Part shown: piece by piece, positions 7,405 through 15,587 of the stretch
Numbering within the stretch: the first letter of the stretch is position 1
Layout: the number at the start of each line of letters is the position of its first letter
NCBI GenBank assembly: GCA_041573795.1
Contig: JBFFQB010000053.1
Span: 1-22,814 of the forward strand
Reading direction: 5' to 3'
DNA length: 22,814 nt
DNA from: E44-bin32 sp041573795
GTDB lineage: Bacteria > Chloroflexota > Anaerolineae > Anaerolineales > E44-bin32
The notes under the pieces: generated by a model
Database searches by the model: none
Seen by the model: the letters and a program-made list of their open reading frames with translations, nothing else
What the model was told of the DNA's origin: nothing
Position numbers and translations under genes: made by a program

Positions 7405-8613
7405 ATGAAAACGATGAGTCGTGCGTTTATTCTGGTCATAGTGTTGAGCGGAATGATCCTGTCCGGCTGTGCTGGCGAAGCGGAAGCGACACTGGCTCCT
7501 GCTGCTCAGCAGACGGATCCCTGCGGGAATGGGGTGTGTGATGAGGGGGAATCTGCGGAGTTGTGTTCGATCGATTGCCCCGAGCGCAGCGAACCGCAGC
7601 CGACACCCACCGAGGCGTTCGAAACGCGGCTGACACCCACCGAGGCGTTCGAACCACTGGGTCATGTGACTTTTGTGGTGAAGGTAAGCGATTTCGTGAA
7701 TCTGACCGATAGCGCCGCTACACTGCTTGAATTAGTCGATCTGTTTGATCGCTTTCATATAAAGGCGGAGTTTTTCCTGACCGGGCCGATGACCCATGCC
7801 TATCTGCAAAGTCATCCTGAGGTGATCCAGCGTTTGAAAGAAAGCGGGATGACGATAAGTTACCACGTCCAACCACCACATCCGCTTGTGCCAGGCTTTC
7901 ATTCGCCGATTCAGATCAGTGCCGTTAACTTGAAGCAAGCGCGCATCGCAGATTACGAATCCCAACGGCTCGATTTAAGTACAGGAAGCTTGATGGAGTC
8001 AGAGCCAGGCGGCTATCAACATCTCTCGCAAACCTTTGAGCGGCCCCCCTCCGCCGTTTCCATTCCCAATGATCCGGTAAAAGGCTTTGCATTACCTCAG
8101 TTTGCTGGTTTCGGAGCGAAGATGGTCGTGCTGTATAACGAGCCAGGAGCAGACGCTGAACAACCTTTCCAGCAGCAGTACAGCATGTGGGTACGTCCAG
8201 TCGATATCCAGATCTCCCATTGGCCTGCGCCTGGGATCGATGCCTCCATGGCCTGGTGGGACATGCTCGCAACCGACTACGCGGCTGCCTATCAACCGGC
8301 GATGCGCTTGCAATCTGAGGTCGAAACCTGGAATGCTGAACGGCTGCCCTTTATCCTGGTCACGATCGATGAGTACAACTTCTATCGTGAAGGATCAGCC
8401 CCCTGGACGTTGATCTACTATCGCGATCCCAGCATGACACAGGCCAATTCGCCACCATTCAATCTGGGCGCGCCGGATCTTTCCTCCCCGCGTTCTCAGG
8501 AGAATCAAGCGCAGGTGTGGGCCGCATACGCCGCAATGGTGGAGTGGGTGGCGACCCATGCGCAGGTGGTTACTTCGACGGATATTGTCGCGATGGCGGA
8601 AGCAGGGGGGTAA
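7405..8613 (+). CDS. lipoprotein with Cys-rich motif and NodB-like domain
   Basis: A 402-residue lipoprotein. The signal peptide has lipobox LSGC (C22), followed by a short motif with C40, C45, C54 and C58 (CGNGVCDEGE type). That motif occurs in many secreted proteins and probably forms disulfides or binds metal. A proline/threonine linker with a duplicated 10-residue unit follows. Residues about 87-170 resemble a polysaccharide deacetylase (NodB, CE4) fold: HVTFVVKVSDF, IKAEFFLTGPM, GMTISYHVQPPHP. The usual TFDD metal site is changed, and H154/H159 are spaced one residue wider than the usual HxxxH. Activity is therefore doubtful. Four ATGs lie close together (7390, 7399, 7405, 7414); 7405 is chosen because AGAGG (7393-7397) stands 7 bases ahead. 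Confidence 0.7.
   Translation: MKTMSRAFILVIVLSGMILSGCAGEAEATLAPAAQQTDPCGNGVCDEGESAELCSIDCPERSEPQPTPTEAFETRLTPTEAFEPLGHVTFVVKVSDFVNLTDSAATLLELVDLFDRFHIKAEFFLTGPMTHAYLQSHPEVIQRLKESGMTISYHVQPPHPLVPGFHSPIQISAVNLKQARIADYESQRLDLSTGSLMESEPGGYQHLSQTFERPPSAVSIPNDPVKGFALPQFAGFGAKMVVLYNEPGADAEQPFQQQYSMWVRPVDIQISHWPAPGIDASMAWWDMLATDYAAAYQPAMRLQSEVETWNAERLPFILVTIDEYNFYREGSAPWTLIYYRDPSMTQANSPPFNLGAPDLSSPRSQENQAQVWAAYAAMVEWVATHAQVVTSTDIVAMAEAGG
7599..7653 (+). repeat. in-gene tandem duplication, 30-base unit
   Basis: Two copies of a 25-base core, 7599-7623 and 7629-7653, differ at one base and are offset by 30 bases. They encode PTPTEAFE and LTPTEAFE in the linker of the lipoprotein. This is a recent in-frame duplication that lengthens the flexible stalk. 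Confidence 0.85.
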
Positions 8614-8695
8614 TGGATGCAGGCTATCATTGCCTTAGGATTCCCTTGGTAAACTTGATCGTTGGGGTGCAACATAGTGCCCAAAATAAATATAT

Positions 8696-8723
8696 GCAGG
8701 GGCGAGAGGCCGGTCGCCCCTGC
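8696..8723. repeat. GC-rich REP-like hairpin
   Basis: GCAGGGGCGA (8696-8705) and TCGCCCCTGC (8714-8723) are perfect 10-base inverted arms around an 8-base loop. The hairpin lies between the ends of two convergent genes and has no T-run, so it is not a classical intrinsic terminator. Hairpins with GGGGCGA/TCGCCCC arms are scattered in intergenic regions of Chloroflexota and some other genomes, as I recall them. Within this window it occurs once. Confidence 0.7.
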
Positions 8724-8760
8724 GGCCGCATGTCATCTGGCTTTCAAGTTTGTTCCCTCA

Positions 8761-9240
8761 TCATGGTTCTTGCGTTGCGAGCACTTTGCTCATGATCACC
8801 ACTTCCCGACCTCGATAGGGTTCACGCCCGATTTCCCCCCATCCCAGTTTGGTGTACAAACCCTGGGCAGAGTTCGTGTAAAGGTATAGGTTTTCTACGC
8901 CCAGGGTCTTCGCTTGCTCCTCGATAGCAGTTACCAGGCCTGCGCCGTAACCGCACCGTCTGTATTTAGGGTGGACAAGCACCCCGGCAAGCCAGGGGGA
9001 GAGATCCTTCCGTGTATCCATGTCATACTCGACCAGCGATGCCAATCCCACGGCTTGATCTTTTACAAAAGCGACTACTGTCAGGGGGATGCGATCGACC
9101 TGGCTTCGCTGGGCTAATTGCTGCTCCCATTCCTCCGGCGTTCGATCAGGCGTGAGATGCCCCCATTCTTCCCAGCGCCACCGTGCCAGCCCGGGTATCA
9201 GATCGGGATAATCAGCCAGCAGCGCGAGCCTGGGATTCAC
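8761..9240 (-). CDS. GNAT-family N-acetyltransferase
   Basis: A 159-residue soluble enzyme of the GNAT superfamily, which moves an acetyl group from acetyl-CoA to an amine. The acetyl-CoA binding motif A is clear: VLVHPKYRRCGYGAG, with R95-C-G-Y-G-A100 forming the pyrophosphate loop. It is followed by the helix LVTAIEEQA and the late YTKLGWGEIG segment. The GTG start at 9238-9240 overlaps the TGA of the upstream response regulator by four bases (GTGA), so translation is probably coupled. The substrate is unknown. It may be a small-molecule acetylase carried along with the two-component pair. Confidence 0.85.
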   Translation of the reverse strand: MNPRLALLADYPDLIPGLARWRWEEWGHLTPDRTPEEWEQQLAQRSQVDRIPLTVVAFVKDQAVGLASLVEYDMDTRKDLSPWLAGVLVHPKYRRCGYGAGLVTAIEEQAKTLGVENLYLYTNSAQGLYTKLGWGEIGREPYRGREVVIMSKVLATQEP

Positions 9241-9884
9241 GCTCCCATCCCTGCATCGCGGGCCCGGATGATCGCCTGTGCACGGTCCGCCACTTGAAGC
9301 TTGCTGAAAATATTGGAGACGTGGTTTCGAACGGTCTTATGCGTGATGACCAGTTGATCGGCAATCTGCTGATTGTTGGATCCCTTGGCGATCAAATCCA
9401 GGACTTCGTGCTCCCGCTGGGTTAACTCGGGGAAGGTCTTGGCATCCGCACTCGGTTCCAGATTGTTGAAGAAATTCATCAGGCGTTCAGCAATGCCTGC
9501 ACCGAAGAGCGCCTCCCCTGCAGCAACCGCCCGGATCGTGCGCAGCATCTGCTCCTGGTCTGCTCCCTTAAGGACATACCCGCGCGCACCCGCGCGCATG
9601 GCGGAAAAGACCGAATCGTCATCTTCCAACATCGTGACCACGATCACACCGATATGAGGGCTGGCTGAGACAATTTCACGCGTGGCCTGGATGCCATTCA
9701 AGCTTGGCATCTGGATATCCATCAGAACAACATCCGGCTGGAGTTCGGCAGCCCCCAGGACAGCTTGCGGACCATCTGCAGCTTCACCAACCAGCTCGAA
9801 ATCTTCCAGCGAGTCAAATAAAGCTCTCAAACCATCCCGGAAGAGCGTGTGATCATCAGCAATGAGTATACGAATCGGGTCCAT
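9237..9884 (-). CDS. NarL/LuxR-family response regulator
   Basis: A 215-residue DNA-binding response regulator. The receiver domain (1-125) has the acidic pocket D10/D11, phospho-acceptor D56 in VVLMDIQMP, a conserved threonine in VVVTMLED and the lysine in YVLKGA. The C-terminal LuxR/GerE helix-turn-helix (about 150-210) contains LTQREHEVLDLIAKG, NQQIADQL and TVRNHVSNIFSKL. It starts with ATG 12 bases after the histidine kinase stop, behind AGAGGA, and so forms an operon with the kinase at 9897 as its cognate partner. Targets are not known. Confidence 0.93.
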   Translation of the reverse strand: MDPIRILIADDHTLFRDGLRALFDSLEDFELVGEAADGPQAVLGAAELQPDVVLMDIQMPSLNGIQATREIVSASPHIGVIVVTMLEDDDSVFSAMRAGARGYVLKGADQEQMLRTIRAVAAGEALFGAGIAERLMNFFNNLEPSADAKTFPELTQREHEVLDLIAKGSNNQQIADQLVITHKTVRNHVSNIFSKLQVADRAQAIIRARDAGMGA

Positions 9885-9896
9885 GCATTCCTCTCG

Positions 9897-11981
9897 CTAG
9901 AGGGGCAGCCATACAGAGATGCGCGTGCCGCCATTGGCGCTAGGTCCAATATCGAAAGTGCCACCGAGTTCTGACGTTCGCTCGCGCATGGAGGCGATAC
10001 CAACACCCGATCGATAGTTTGCAGGGATTCCGCTCCCATCGTCCTCGATCTCCAGTGCCAATCCATCGTCATCCCTTATCCGAACCCAGCAGTGCTTTGC
10101 CTCCCCGTGTTGTGATGCATTTTTCAAGCCCTCCTGAACGATGCGATAGATTGCCACCTCAACAGCCGCGGGCAGCTTTGGCAAGTTCTCCGGTCCTTCG
10201 ATGTAGATCTGGTGCCCTTTGGTTGAGCTGACGGTCGCGGCTTGTTCTCGCAATGTCGACATCAAACCTAATTCATCCAGCGTCGGAGGCCGGAGGTCAT
10301 AGACTAGCCGCCGAATATCGGCGACGGCATCCTGAACCTGTGTCTTTGATTCGCTCAGCAATCGTTCGACATCATCAGGTTTACTTCCAAGCAAATTGCG
10401 CGAAGCATCGAGTTTTAGTGTCAGACTAGCCAATTGGGGACCCAGACCATCATGGAGATCGCGCCGGATCCGGCGCCGCTCTTCCTCACGTGCCGTAACG
10501 AGGCGCTGTCGAGCAAGCTGTAAATCGGAGGTTAGCTGGGCATTGAAGGCTACTGCACTTGCCTGGCGACTGATGCTTTGTAAAAGTTGGTGGTCTTTTT
10601 CGGTGAGGGCTTCATCGGGCAGCCTCGGTGCTACTTTGAGAGCCCCGACTATCTGGCCCTGATAGATCAGAGGAAGGTCGATCAAGCCCTCCACCACTTC
10701 ACCGGTAGAGGCGATGGTGGTCTCTTCGGATCCCAGCGTTATACCGACATAAGGTAGTTTGAGGGTCTGAGCAACGGTTTCAACAATGCCTGTCAGGGTC
10801 GCTTCTGGTGTGACAGCGTTCTCCAATTGTTTGCCAAGCCGGGCGAGAACCGAGATAGGATCATCGCGATCACCGTACATCATGCGGTTGATTGCTGCCT
10901 GGTAACGGCTACGCAGCGGTTGAAACGTCAGCACTGCGACCCCCGTTGCGATCAAGGGGATGACGATACCTTCACTGGATCGGAAAAGTAAACCCAACCC
11001 CGCCAGCACCAGAGCGTAGAGCGCGATTGTGCTCAGCGTTACTGCGCCGAACACCAGCGCGCGGTTGATGACAATATGGATATTCCACAGCCGGAAGCGC
11101 GTGATCGCGATGGTGAGCGATATCGGCAGGATGCTCAACGAAAGCCACCAACCCAACTCGCTTGCCGGTGCCCACCAAGGCACCGGGCTGCCGGGCGGTA
11201 GGCTGGTGAGATACATGAAGGGACCGGTAGAGATCAGGATCCATAGAAACCAGAGACCGAATCCCAAAAACACCCAGCGTGTTTGTTGACGCTCCTCGCT
11301 GCTCGACACGCGTATGTATCGATACGCCTGCGCGTAGATCCCCGCCAGGATAAAGGCACTAAAGATGATGGCTGCAACTGTTGAGGTGACCCCCTGCGCG
11401 CCGATCCCAGAGCCAGTGAAGGGCCCCAGCATGGGTAAGGAGAGGCTCCAGGGTATTGAGGCGATTAATACCCAACGCATCCAGTCGGGCACGAAGCGAC
11501 CATTTGGAAAGAGCGCAAAGAGCGCGATCGTGGGGGAGCCCATCAGGATCGCCTGAAGCGTGAGGGCGAAATCGGTCGTGCCCAGCCAGTACCCACCCAG
11601 AAATTCAAGGGGACCGGCCATGATCACGGCATATCCCATCAAGTAGAAAGAGAGGGCTGTTGCAGCGGGTTCCTCGAATTTGCGTTGGAAAAGCATGATC
11701 GATAGAGCAATTGAGAGCAAGGCCGACAGGAGTGAGGCCAGACCGCTTGCGGTGGTGAAGAACCGCACTGCAGCGCCCAGATGTTCTGGGTTGGCGTGAG
11801 CCATGTGGCCTTCAAATTTTTGCAAGTACCCCGGCAACGATGCTATTAAGATCACAATGCTGAGTACAGCGAACACGCTCCAGCTATATCGGGCTGCGCG
11901 CAATGCCACCCCGTCGATTCGGGGTAGGGCTTCTCTATGAGGTGGATTTGAGCTTAAAACCTGTTCGCTCACCGCGTGCAT
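9897..11981 (-). CDS. membrane sensor histidine kinase with GAF domain (NarX/DesK class)
   Basis: A 694-residue kinase. The first ~340 residues hold eight or more hydrophobic membrane spans. They are followed by a GAF-like domain (about 365-490), a HisKA_3 dimerisation/phosphoacceptor helix with H510 in RRDLHDGLGPQLA, and an HATPase_c domain (about 590-690) with IEDDGSGIP and GVGIASMRERTSELGG. It would autophosphorylate at H510 and pass phosphate to D56 of the downstream regulator. ATG at 11981 is preferred because AAGGT stands 5 bases ahead of it. A GTG five codons upstream (11996) is the alternative. The many-span sensor without a large outer loop suggests it senses membrane state or a membrane-bound signal. 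Confidence 0.9.
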   Translation of the reverse strand: MHAVSEQVLSSNPPHREALPRIDGVALRAARYSWSVFAVLSIVILIASLPGYLQKFEGHMAHANPEHLGAAVRFFTTASGLASLLSALLSIALSIMLFQRKFEEPAATALSFYLMGYAVIMAGPLEFLGGYWLGTTDFALTLQAILMGSPTIALFALFPNGRFVPDWMRWVLIASIPWSLSLPMLGPFTGSGIGAQGVTSTVAAIIFSAFILAGIYAQAYRYIRVSSSEERQQTRWVFLGFGLWFLWILISTGPFMYLTSLPPGSPVPWWAPASELGWWLSLSILPISLTIAITRFRLWNIHIVINRALVFGAVTLSTIALYALVLAGLGLLFRSSEGIVIPLIATGVAVLTFQPLRSRYQAAINRMMYGDRDDPISVLARLGKQLENAVTPEATLTGIVETVAQTLKLPYVGITLGSEETTIASTGEVVEGLIDLPLIYQGQIVGALKVAPRLPDEALTEKDHQLLQSISRQASAVAFNAQLTSDLQLARQRLVTAREEERRRIRRDLHDGLGPQLASLTLKLDASRNLLGSKPDDVERLLSESKTQVQDAVADIRRLVYDLRPPTLDELGLMSTLREQAATVSSTKGHQIYIEGPENLPKLPAAVEVAIYRIVQEGLKNASQHGEAKHCWVRIRDDDGLALEIEDDGSGIPANYRSGVGIASMRERTSELGGTFDIGPSANGGTRISVWLPL

Positions 11982-12073
11982 ATTGTACCTTGTCACTCAC
12001 GTTATTCGGTTTACCTTCATCGCAGAAGCATCAAATTACGTACGATACGGCAATCCTGTACCTGGAAATAGAT

Positions 12074-12109
12074 CAATCACAATCAGACGATTTATTAGAT
12101 TGTGTATTG
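12074..12109. other. imperfect inverted repeat between BNR gene and kinase gene
   Basis: CAATCACAATC (12074-12084) is mirrored by GATTGTGTATTG (12098-12109) with one extra base in the second arm and a 13-base loop. It lies directly downstream of the BNR-protein stop and upstream of the kinase start, both on the minus strand. It may act as a weak terminator or an operator. No T-run follows. Confidence 0.4.
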
Positions 12110-12119
12110 ATTCCTATCG

Positions 12120-13118
12120 CTATATGACGATCAGCGAATGCCAGATGGCATCTACTTTGAACGCTAGTCGAGACCAGCTGTCGCCGTAGTCCGTGGTATG
12201 CCATACCGACCCCTTGTGGGTGCCAACATAAAGCTCCCCGGATGATCCCGGGATCGAGGTCATCACGGTTGGTGTTTCATTGAGGGGCTGATTTGTCCAT
12301 CCAATAGGCTCCCAGCGCTGATCCTCGTTGGTTCGATAGAGATAGACCTCGGGATTCTCCCCGACGGTCTTCCAGGGGCTGGGCCCAGCGCTCGTATACC
12401 AGATATCTGGGTACTCTCCATCGGCAGCACAGGCGATGCCGTAGGATTTCGTCAACTTGTGCTTAAGCTTCTTCCAGGTCCGGCCGCCGTCACGACTCAT
12501 GGCAGCACCCCCACCCGATCCGCCGGCCTGATAGGCGTAATTACCGTCCTTGACATGGAATTTGAGGGAATGGCAATCCCGTAGGCTCCGGCGCAAATGG
12601 CGGGACCAGGTATCCCCTCCGTCTTCGCTGCGAAAAACGCCGCCAAGCTCGACACCTGCCAGGATCCTCTCCGGCTCAGTCGGGGAGACGGAAATCTCAA
12701 TGACATACGGCCGTTTATCGGGAGGATCAGCAGGTGAGAACCACCACCAGCGATTGGGGATTTTTCGGAAACCCTCCAACTCATGCCAGCTCTTCCCAGC
12801 ATCCACCGAACGGAATATCAAGGCAGGCTTGGAGCCTGCAAAGAGGATGTCTGGATCATGTGGACTGACTGTGAGCGATTTGACGATTTGTCCTTCCATC
12901 CCTGCTTGTGTCCATGTTTCCCCACGATCCTCAGATTTCCACACCCCGTGCTGGCGGGTTCCGGCGTAGACTACATCCTGATGGCGTGGATCTTGCGCCA
13001 GGCAGGTGACCTGATACTCGGGTAGTTTTGTTGTGTGAGTCCAGGAACCATCGATCTCTTCGACGAGATGGGTGACGCCTACCTTGAAACAAGACAAGAT
13101 CACTCTTCCAGAAGTCAT
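12120..13118 (-). CDS. Asp-box (BNR/Ycf48-like) beta-propeller protein
   Basis: A 332-residue protein made of repeated blades with Asp-box motifs (S-x-D-x-G-x-T/S-W). Five are visible: SEDRGETW (62-69), SVDAGKSW (104-111), SEDGGDTW (164-171), SRDGGRTW (208-215) and TTDYGDSW (308-315). The family includes sialidase-like, sortilin-like and photosystem-assembly (Ycf48) propellers, most of which are binding rather than catalytic proteins. There is no signal peptide, so it is probably cytoplasmic, unlike many relatives. It is the last gene of a minus-strand run; its start lies 8 bases after the stop of the membrane protein at 13127. Sialidase catalytic residues cannot be picked out, so enzymatic function should not be assumed. 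Confidence 0.75.
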   Translation of the reverse strand: MTSGRVILSCFKVGVTHLVEEIDGSWTHTTKLPEYQVTCLAQDPRHQDVVYAGTRQHGVWKSEDRGETWTQAGMEGQIVKSLTVSPHDPDILFAGSKPALIFRSVDAGKSWHELEGFRKIPNRWWWFSPADPPDKRPYVIEISVSPTEPERILAGVELGGVFRSEDGGDTWSRHLRRSLRDCHSLKFHVKDGNYAYQAGGSGGGAAMSRDGGRTWKKLKHKLTKSYGIACAADGEYPDIWYTSAGPSPWKTVGENPEVYLYRTNEDQRWEPIGWTNQPLNETPTVMTSIPGSSGELYVGTHKGSVWHTTDYGDSWSRLAFKVDAIWHSLIVI

Positions 13119-13126
13119 CTCAATCT

Positions 13127-13672
13127 CTACTCCTGGGGATGAACCGCTGTCATCCCAGTATTCAGTCTTTTACGGAAGTTGAGAGCCCAAAAGGGGTATC
13201 CAAAAACCAATCCGGCAAGGATGGCTTGCGCCCGGCCTTTGGGTAAGTGTGGTTCCGCCTTTCCCATTTGTTCGGTGATGGCGAACCAGGCAGTTACCAC
13301 TAAAAAAGCCGGGATCACGAGCACGATCTGTCGTTGGAAGGGTAGTAAATTGATAACGAGCATGGTCTGCAGCACGATGACCGCCAGTGTACCGGAGAAG
13401 CCCAGGATCTGGATCAGCCTCGTCGACCCGTTGACCGGTATCACACGGTGCACGTAGATCATAATCGGAAGCAAGAGAATGTAGTGGATCACAACGGCGA
13501 TGTCGTTGAGCGTCCCAAAATACCCCCCGACCCCGGAAAAGAACAGGAGCAGAAACACAATCCCTACCGCAGCCGCGATGGCACTCCCCATTAACGCTGC
13601 GCTCACCAGTCGCATAAAAGCTGTTTGATTCAACATTGAATTTGGCTTCAGATTTGACGTTTGTGTTGACAT
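13127..13672 (-). CDS. hypothetical membrane protein, about five spans
   Basis: A 181-residue integral membrane protein that I do not recognise. Hydrophobic spans lie at about 19-48, 55-75, 85-108, 112-135 and 148-165, and the C-terminal tail is basic (LNFRKRLNTGM). It starts with ATG about 8 bases after AGGAGGG, which overlaps the stop of the preceding gene at 13684-13686, so translation is likely coupled. It lies in an operon-like run with a second small membrane protein and a membrane-anchored cytochrome c. A membrane partner of that cytochrome is possible but unproven. Confidence 0.65.
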   Translation of the reverse strand: MSTQTSNLKPNSMLNQTAFMRLVSAALMGSAIAAAVGIVFLLLFFSGVGGYFGTLNDIAVVIHYILLLPIMIYVHRVIPVNGSTRLIQILGFSGTLAVIVLQTMLVINLLPFQRQIVLVIPAFLVVTAWFAITEQMGKAEPHLPKGRAQAILAGLVFGYPFWALNFRKRLNTGMTAVHPQE

Positions 13673-13683
13673 TCGCTTCCCTC

Positions 13684-14118
13684 CTAGTTTTCAGTAGAAC
13701 TGAACTCGCTTGGTGGGACCTTGTCCCGGCGGAGATGGAAGCTGAGCGAGACTGCGGCCAGCAAACCCAGGACGAGATTCATGGAATTGGCCAGGTTGAA
13801 AACCCCTGCCTCTGCACGGCAGGCTGCTGGGCAGTATACAAACAGCCAGCTAACCGGTATAGCGAGCAAGACAAGGAGGTTTAAACCGAAGGTAGTGATC
13901 ATCGCTTTCCGACTGCCTTGCCATGCGAGCGCCAACGCCCAGGCCCAGCCACCGAATAAGAAGGCAAAGATAAGTGCGGCTGCCTGCATGGTGAGCGGGT
14001 CATTGAAATCGACCGGGAAGACGAACATTGCGTCTAAAAACCCTCGCCAGACTTCGCTGAGGATCGCCAGGGCTGTGAGCGTGACTGCTCCATTTCGTGA
14101 GGTGAACCAATTTTTCAT
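13684..14118 (-). CDS. hypothetical four-span membrane protein
   Basis: A 144-residue integral membrane protein that I do not recognise. Likely spans lie at about 12-32, 44-66, 72-94 and 106-126. The sequence YCPAACRAE between the third and fourth spans holds two cysteines four residues apart, which could form a disulfide or bind a cofactor. The hydrophilic tail ends in SSTEN. It starts with ATG behind a good AAAGGAG site, 55 bases after the cytochrome c stop, with a hairpin in that gap (14133-14156). Confidence 0.65.
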   Translation of the reverse strand: MKNWFTSRNGAVTLTALAILSEVWRGFLDAMFVFPVDFNDPLTMQAAALIFAFLFGGWAWALALAWQGSRKAMITTFGLNLLVLLAIPVSWLFVYCPAACRAEAGVFNLANSMNLVLGLLAAVSLSFHLRRDKVPPSEFSSTEN

Positions 14119-14132
14119 GGTGTTCTCCTTTC

Positions 14133-14156
14133 GGGATGAGATCGTGAGTTCATCCC
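14133..14156 (-). other. intercistronic hairpin before a strong ribosome-binding site
   Basis: GGGATGA (14133-14139) and TCATCCC (14150-14156) are perfect 7-base arms around a 10-base loop. On the minus strand the hairpin ends two bases before the AAAGGAG of the gene at 14118. Such structures often protect or process a polycistronic message, or weaken read-through. There is no T-run. Confidence 0.5.
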
Positions 14157-14173
14157 CTTCGTGTTTAATCAGT

Positions 14174-15064
14174 CTATTGGACGGGTGGGAGCGACTGCAG
14201 GAAGGCCCAAAGCGCCTGCAATTCCAGATCGCTCATGACGGCCATCGCTGGCCAGGGCATAAGAGCAGGGTCCATTGTCCTGCCCTCCGGCGTCACCCCG
14301 GTACGCATGGCCTGGATAAAGCCAGCCTCATCCCATGCGGCCAATGAACCGCCGGGCGTGAGGTTGGATGTGGGAGGTGTATCCGGAGGTGCTCCGGGCA
14401 TTTGGGCGCCGGCGAAGTCTTCGCCATGGCAGCCAGTGCAGGTTACCGCCAGATACTCCCCGTATGCGGCGTCTGCTGCAGCTGGTGGCGCCTCGGGACG
14501 CTCGGCGTAGTGGTCTATCACTTCGGCAGCCAAGGGTGGCAGCTGCCCGGCCAAAAACAGCGCGCGTGCGAAAAGACTGGGTTTCGTTTCCAGAGATTCA
14601 CGATCGACTGCGGGCAAACTGCGAATATACGCCACCAGGGCATTGACATCCTGATCACTGAAGATGAAGTACTCTTTCGAGGGCATCACGAGCAATCCCG
14701 TGCCATCGGCAGCGATCCCGTTGCGTATCGCCCGGGCAAGTGCTTGATCTGTGTATTGTTCTCCAATCCCACCTGGACCTGAGGTTAGATTCGTTGCGTA
14801 AATCAACCCCAGCATGGGCTCGTCAATCATGGCTTTGCCTCCCAGATCCGCGCCATGGCAATCAGTACATCCTCGGATCAAGGCCAGATGCTCGCCTTCG
14901 GCGATGACCTGTTGATTGCTGTGAAATTGAATTGTGTCAGCCGGGGCAGTGAACGTTGCGTTCAACCGCGCCTCGCTGGTTATGTAGATGGATGCTCCGG
15001 CGATAACGATGAGCACAACCAAGCCACCCAAGACGATCCCAACCCATCTTAAACTCCTTCGCAT
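14174..15064 (-). CDS. membrane-anchored di-haem cytochrome c
   Basis: A 296-residue electron carrier. An N-terminal membrane anchor or uncleaved signal (residues 7-29) places two class-I-type cytochrome c domains outside the membrane. Haem-binding motifs are CTDCH (C66, C69, H70) and CTGCH (C209, C212, H213). Methionines after each (M127 in LLVMPSKEYF; M269 or M274 in PALMPWPAM) are likely axial ligands. The layout resembles the cytochrome subunits of membrane alcohol/aldehyde or sugar dehydrogenases and free di-haem carriers. No dehydrogenase is nearby. ATG at 15064 with AAAGGA ahead is chosen; a longer reading from 15136 would add an implausible 24-residue hydrophilic lead. It heads a minus-strand run with two small membrane proteins and a beta-propeller. 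Confidence 0.85.
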   Translation of the reverse strand: MRRSLRWVGIVLGGLVVLIVIAGASIYITSEARLNATFTAPADTIQFHSNQQVIAEGEHLALIRGCTDCHGADLGGKAMIDEPMLGLIYATNLTSGPGGIGEQYTDQALARAIRNGIAADGTGLLVMPSKEYFIFSDQDVNALVAYIRSLPAVDRESLETKPSLFARALFLAGQLPPLAAEVIDHYAERPEAPPAAADAAYGEYLAVTCTGCHGEDFAGAQMPGAPPDTPPTSNLTPGGSLAAWDEAGFIQAMRTGVTPEGRTMDPALMPWPAMAVMSDLELQALWAFLQSLPPVQ

Positions 15065-15275
15065 CGCATTTCTTCCTTTCTTTAGTAAGAAGGATAGTTG
15101 CAAAGCTGTCCCGCTGTCATGAGGCAGGTGTCCCAACTGAAGCAGGAACTTTTCCGGGATTGATTGTCGAGTCGAGCAGTATCTTTCGATGCTGGGGGTT
15201 TGTCTCTATTAGGATGAAATTAGCCCGAACGTCCTTGGGACATTGGTAGTAATCAATAATGAATGGAGGGATTTG

Positions 15276-15497
15276 ATGTGTCGGAATATTAAGCAGTTGC
15301 GGAATGGGGAGGATCCACCCAGCGATGAGGAAATCATCGCAGCGGCGTTGCAATATGTTCGCAAAGTGAGTGGATATCCATCACCATCTCGCCTGAATGA
15401 GGAGATCTATAACCAGGCAGTTAAAGACATCGCCGCGGCAACCAAGCGGCTGCTTGAAGATCTGGTCATCATCCCCCGTGAGAAGCCGGATTCCTGA
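15276..15497 (+). CDS. DUF2277 family protein
   Basis: A 73-residue soluble protein matching the DUF2277 family. That family starts MCRNIK-L and has DEEI-AAALQ-VRK-SG, a serine/proline/asparagine-containing turn and a helical C-terminus with AAATKRLLEDL, all of which appear here. Function is unknown. ATG at 15276 is chosen over the one at 15243 because GGAGGG (15265-15270) is 5 bases ahead and the family begins exactly at MCRNIK. It converges on the hydrogenase operon and the two share the hairpin at 15536-15571. Confidence 0.85.
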   Translation: MCRNIKQLRNGEDPPSDEEIIAAALQYVRKVSGYPSPSRLNEEIYNQAVKDIAAATKRLLEDLVIIPREKPDS

Positions 15498-15535
15498 GAA
15501 GAATACCGCGTGAAATTCAGACCCAAATGGCAAAT

Positions 15536-15571
15536 AAGCCTTTCCCGAGATCCGGGATCAAGGCTTTTTTT
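15536..15571 (+). terminator. terminator hairpin between convergent genes
   Basis: Outer arms AAGCCTT (15536-15542) and AAGGCTT (15560-15566) enclose a second pair, TCCCG (15543-15547) and CGGGA (15553-15557), and T residues run to 15571. It ends the DUF2277 transcript. The minus-strand reading has only a weak T-rich tail (TTATTTG), but the structure may also help end the hydrogenase transcript. Confidence 0.8.
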
Positions 15572-15587
15572 CAATAGCAAGAACAGC

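Noticed and set aside
6979..7665. 228-codon minus-strand frame with repeated FERLGGC
   Set aside because: Antisense to the end of the nuclease gene and the start of the lipoprotein gene. The repeats are the reverse reading of the 30-base duplication in the lipoprotein linker.
12120..13118. Annotation as an active sialidase
   Set aside because: Asp boxes alone define the fold, not activity. No sialidase arginine triad or signal peptide could be identified.
15117..15353. 78-codon minus-strand frame upstream of the cytochrome c gene
   Set aside because: Lies antisense to the DUF2277 gene and its promoter, with no domain. The DUF2277 match on the other strand is clear.
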